NCBI GenBank assembly: GCA_003290165.1
Contig: QNQO01008319.1
Span: forward strand, 62,001-126,000
DNA: 64,000 bases
Direction of reading: 5' to 3'
DNA from: Berberis thunbergii
Lineage: Eukaryota; Streptophyta; Magnoliopsida; Ranunculales; Berberidaceae
Under the pieces are notes generated by a model, which had not been told where the DNA came from, made no database searches, and saw only the letters and a list, made by a program, of their open reading frames with translations. Position numbers and translations under genes: made by a program. Shown here piece after piece: positions 63,801 to 64,000 of this stretch (the stretch's first letter is position 1; each line of letters begins with the position of its first letter).

Positions 63801-64000
63801 CTAAAATAAAAATACAAACCACCAATATGATAAGTAACATATCAAATGTGGTAAACATGCTCTCAGTGAAAAGAACAGACGTTAAAGAGAAAGTATCAGA
63901 GAGGAAACAAGGAATATCAATCCATATGATAATCAGTATCACCCCACCCCCTCCCAGCTCTTCCTTGATACTACCCAGGCAGCAATTGCACAGCGCTTTG
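63801..64000 (-). other. ALBA intron sequence at the right edge
   Basis: Acceptor ttttattttag ends at 63801. No upstream ALBA exon was found before the window ends, so the gene continues to the right. Confidence 0.6.

Overview
The window is nuclear DNA of a flowering plant, most likely a eudicot. This follows from GT-AG introns, plant-specific gene families (SDI1/MS5-type TPR protein, VAMP721/722-type SNARE, RGG-tailed ALBA) and dense plant transposable elements (Tat/Athila-type and Copia LTR elements, hAT, Tourist and Mutator-like MITEs, L1 LINE). I cannot name the species.

Four cellular genes and one decayed gene can be read. A VAMP721/722-type R-SNARE (+, 8542-12213, five exons) lies tail-to-tail with pantothenate synthetase PANC (-, 13467-16711, four exons). 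Divergent from PANC is a MED22 (Mediator) relic: exon 1 at 18097-18249 and a recognisable start of exon 2 only at 36159-36206. An SDI1-like TPR gene (-, 44597-47764, four exons) follows. An ALBA-family RNA/DNA-binding gene with an RGG tail (-, 57404 to beyond the right edge) closes the window. From memory, Arabidopsis has PANC next to SDI1 (At5g48840/At5g48850) and VAMP721 close to SDI2 (At1g04750/At1g04770), so this block seems to keep the pre-duplication order.

The rest is mostly mobile DNA. Region 1-8083: gypsy-like debris, a PIF/Harbinger transposase relic, a solo LTR, a hAT MITE, a Tourist MITE and a large foldback element. Region 18250-36158 (the MED22 'intron'): an 8.6-kb non-autonomous Tat/Athila-type element (19195-27786) with a perfect 5-bp target duplication, an integrase-deleted Copia element (28765-33634), a second Tourist MITE and a hAT element. 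Region 36284-42000: a Mutator-like MITE, two inverted Copia-type LTR ends, a SINE and several hAT-type non-autonomous elements. Region 49572-53677: a degenerate L1 LINE with a poly-A tail. Inside the ALBA gene, one intron carries a complete hAT transposon (58264-61722) with perfect 8-bp target duplications and an almost open transposase. A deletion relative of it sits at 39511-40387.

Points most worth checking: the hAT element and its relative; the one-base frameshift in VAMP exon 2; MED22 exons separated by 17.9 kb; a UPE-like sulfur-response box just upstream of the SDI1 TATA box; a 23-bp poly-A 'nano-insertion' with a 15-bp target duplication in PANC intron 1; and a truncated copy of PANC exon 1 upstream of PANC. 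No CRISPR, prokaryotic operon, rRNA or functional tRNA gene was seen.
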